Positions 6,777 to 7,981 of a stretch of 7,981 nucleotides of DNA are shown here, piece by piece. Location: contig JAPLNJ010001011.1 in assembly GCA_026692885.1 (NCBI GenBank), forward strand, positions 1 to 7,981, written 5' to 3'. Each line of letters starts with the position of its first letter. Positions within the stretch are counted from its first letter, which is position 1. The position numbers were made by a program, and so were the translations under genes. This stretch comes from Planctomycetota bacterium. Lineage in GTDB: Bacteria; Planctomycetota; Planctomycetia; Pirellulales; Pirellulaceae. Under the pieces are notes generated by a model. That model did no database searches and was not told the DNA's origin. It saw only the letters and a program-made list of their open reading frames with translations.

Positions 6777-7937
6777 ATGTTTCGTTGGTTCCCGCAGGCT
6801 TTGGTGACCGCCGTCGGCTGCTTGCTCGCCAGTGGGATCCCAACTGTCGAAGCCTGTCCCTTCTGCACGCCCGTGTCGAGGACGCTCAGTGAGGAGATGG
6901 ACTCGATGGACGCCGTGGTCATCGGTCGCTTGACGAAGCCGGTGACGGCAGCCGACAAGGGCCAGGATCCGACGCCCGTGACCTTCGAGATCACCAAGAT
7001 CATTAAAGGCAAGGCTTTCCTCGGAAAGGCGAAGACGGTCGAGACCGTGTACGGCACGGGCGCCAATCGCGGCGATCGGTTCCTGGTGCTGGGCGTTAAT
7101 CCGCCGAGCATCGCTTGGTCCACGCCCTTGAAGCTCTCGGATCGTGCCGTGGATTACGTCCTCCGTATCCGAGCTTTGCCGCAAACGCCGGAGCGACTGG
7201 CCTTCTTCCAGGATTTCTTGGAGGACCAAGACGGCGTCCTAGCCCGCGATGCTTACGACGAGTTTGCCAAGGCGCCGTACAAGGACGTGAAAGCGGTCAA
7301 GGATCGTATGAATCACGACCAGCTTGTCGCCTGGATTAAGACACCGGACATCCCGGCGAGTCGCCGCCGGTTGTATCTGGTGATGCTCAGCGTTTGCGGT
7401 GGGCCAGGCGACTTGCCCGTGTTGGTGGACTTGCTGAAGTCGGAGGACCGCAAAATCAAAGTCGGACTCGACGCGATGATCGGCTGTTACCTGCTGCTGA
7501 CAGGTCCCAGCGGCATGCCGCTGATCGAAGATCTGTACTTGAAAAGGACCAAGGCCGATTACGCGGACACGTACGCCGCCATCACAGCCCTGCGATTCAT
7601 CGGTACGGAGACCGACGCAATTCCGCGGGAGCGGCTCCTGGGAGGACTGCGTCACCTGCTGGATCGTCCTCCCCTGGCGGACTTGGTCATTGCAGACCTG
7701 GCACGCTGGGAGGACTGGTCGCAAATGGAGCGGCTGGTGACGCTGTTCAAGACGGCCGACGAGAAATCGAGTTGGGTGCGCATCCCGATCATCAACTATC
7801 TGCGAGCCTGTCCGCTCCCCACAGCAAAGGAGCACCTTGGCGAGTTGCAGAAAATCGATCCGGATTCCGTGAGCCGGGCTAACGCGTTTTTTCCCTTTGG
7901 GAGTGGCGGGGCGGCAGCCGGCGGGAACGGCCGTTAG
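6777..7937 (+). CDS. Secreted Cys-Pro-Phe-Cys protein with beta-rich N-domain and helical-repeat body
   Basis: The 386-residue product begins with a Sec-type signal peptide. Its short basic start (R3) and hydrophobic core (about 7-20) lead to a likely cut at VEA-C, after A26. The mature N-terminus would then be CPFC (C27, C30). The next domain (about 41-130) reads like alternating strands with AVVIGRL, TFEITKIIKG and GDRFLVLGV. This order, Cys-x-x-Cys followed by a VVIG strand, recalls netrin/TIMP-like (NTR) domains, but this is recognition by eye only. Residues about 135-365 are mainly helical and look like degenerate HEAT-type repeats, followed by a Gly/Ala-rich tail. E25 before the cysteine fits a lipoprotein signal poorly, so a soluble or envelope-associated form is more likely. 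It is the last gene of the operon, 4 nt after the permease stop, which makes it a candidate extracytoplasmic partner of the transporter. Specific function unknown. Confidence 0.75.
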   Translation: MFRWFPQALVTAVGCLLASGIPTVEACPFCTPVSRTLSEEMDSMDAVVIGRLTKPVTAADKGQDPTPVTFEITKIIKGKAFLGKAKTVETVYGTGANRGDRFLVLGVNPPSIAWSTPLKLSDRAVDYVLRIRALPQTPERLAFFQDFLEDQDGVLARDAYDEFAKAPYKDVKAVKDRMNHDQLVAWIKTPDIPASRRRLYLVMLSVCGGPGDLPVLVDLLKSEDRKIKVGLDAMIGCYLLLTGPSGMPLIEDLYLKRTKADYADTYAAITALRFIGTETDAIPRERLLGGLRHLLDRPPLADLVIADLARWEDWSQMERLVTLFKTADEKSSWVRIPIINYLRACPLPTAKEHLGELQKIDPDSVSRANAFFPFGSGGAAAGGNGR

Positions 7938-7981
7938 GATCGCAACAGAAATAACTGTCGCAAGAATGTGGTCATCTCGCT

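Noticed and set aside
7942..7961. Stem-loop after the last gene (GCAACAG / CTGTCGC with a 6-nt loop)
   Set aside because: The stem pairs at only six of seven positions and no T-tract follows, so it does not qualify as an intrinsic terminator.

Overview
The window looks like a GC-rich chromosomal segment from a planctomycete, probably a Pirellulales-type bacterium. This is judged from gene content (a Uma2 endonuclease, a LolD/MacB-type ABC pair, a secreted Cys-Pro-Phe-Cys protein with a helical-repeat body) and from codon style. No rRNA or marker gene confirms it. All six genes are complete. There are no tRNAs, CRISPR arrays or transposase genes.

Left half, minus strand (3310 down to 167): two genes lie 6 nt apart and are transcribed leftwards from a good sigma-70-type promoter at 3353-3380. 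The first encodes a Uma2-family PD-(D/E)XK protein with its putative catalytic residues intact. The second encodes an 804-residue protein with a cytoplasmic helical N-terminus, one transmembrane helix, a long low-complexity linker and a C-terminal metallo-beta-lactamase/beta-CASP fold. Several metal ligands of that fold are substituted, so it looks like a membrane-anchored, probably extracytoplasmic pseudoenzyme. Bases 1-166, downstream of it, hold no gene I can support.

Divergent intergenic region (3311-3663): besides the leftward promoter, it holds a 115-bp imperfect palindrome (3431-3545, 32-bp arms with 26/32 pairing), a small perfect hairpin (3577-3592), a weak rightward promoter candidate and a clear Shine-Dalgarno at 3650-3655.

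Right half, plus strand (3664-7937): four tightly packed genes, almost certainly one transcription unit (gaps of 2 nt, a 4-nt ATGA overlap, then 4 nt). They encode a DRE-TIM/HMGL-type aldolase-like enzyme, a LolD/MacB-type ABC ATPase, a MacB/FtsX-type permease with a His-rich extracytoplasmic insert, and a secreted protein with an N-terminal Cys-Pro-Phe-Cys motif, a possible netrin/TIMP-like beta domain and a helical-repeat body.

The ATPase and permease should form one membrane machine, and the secreted protein is a plausible extracytoplasmic partner. The His-rich loop and the Cys pair suggest a metal- or thiol-related envelope function, but this is inference. What the aldolase-like enzyme contributes is unknown.
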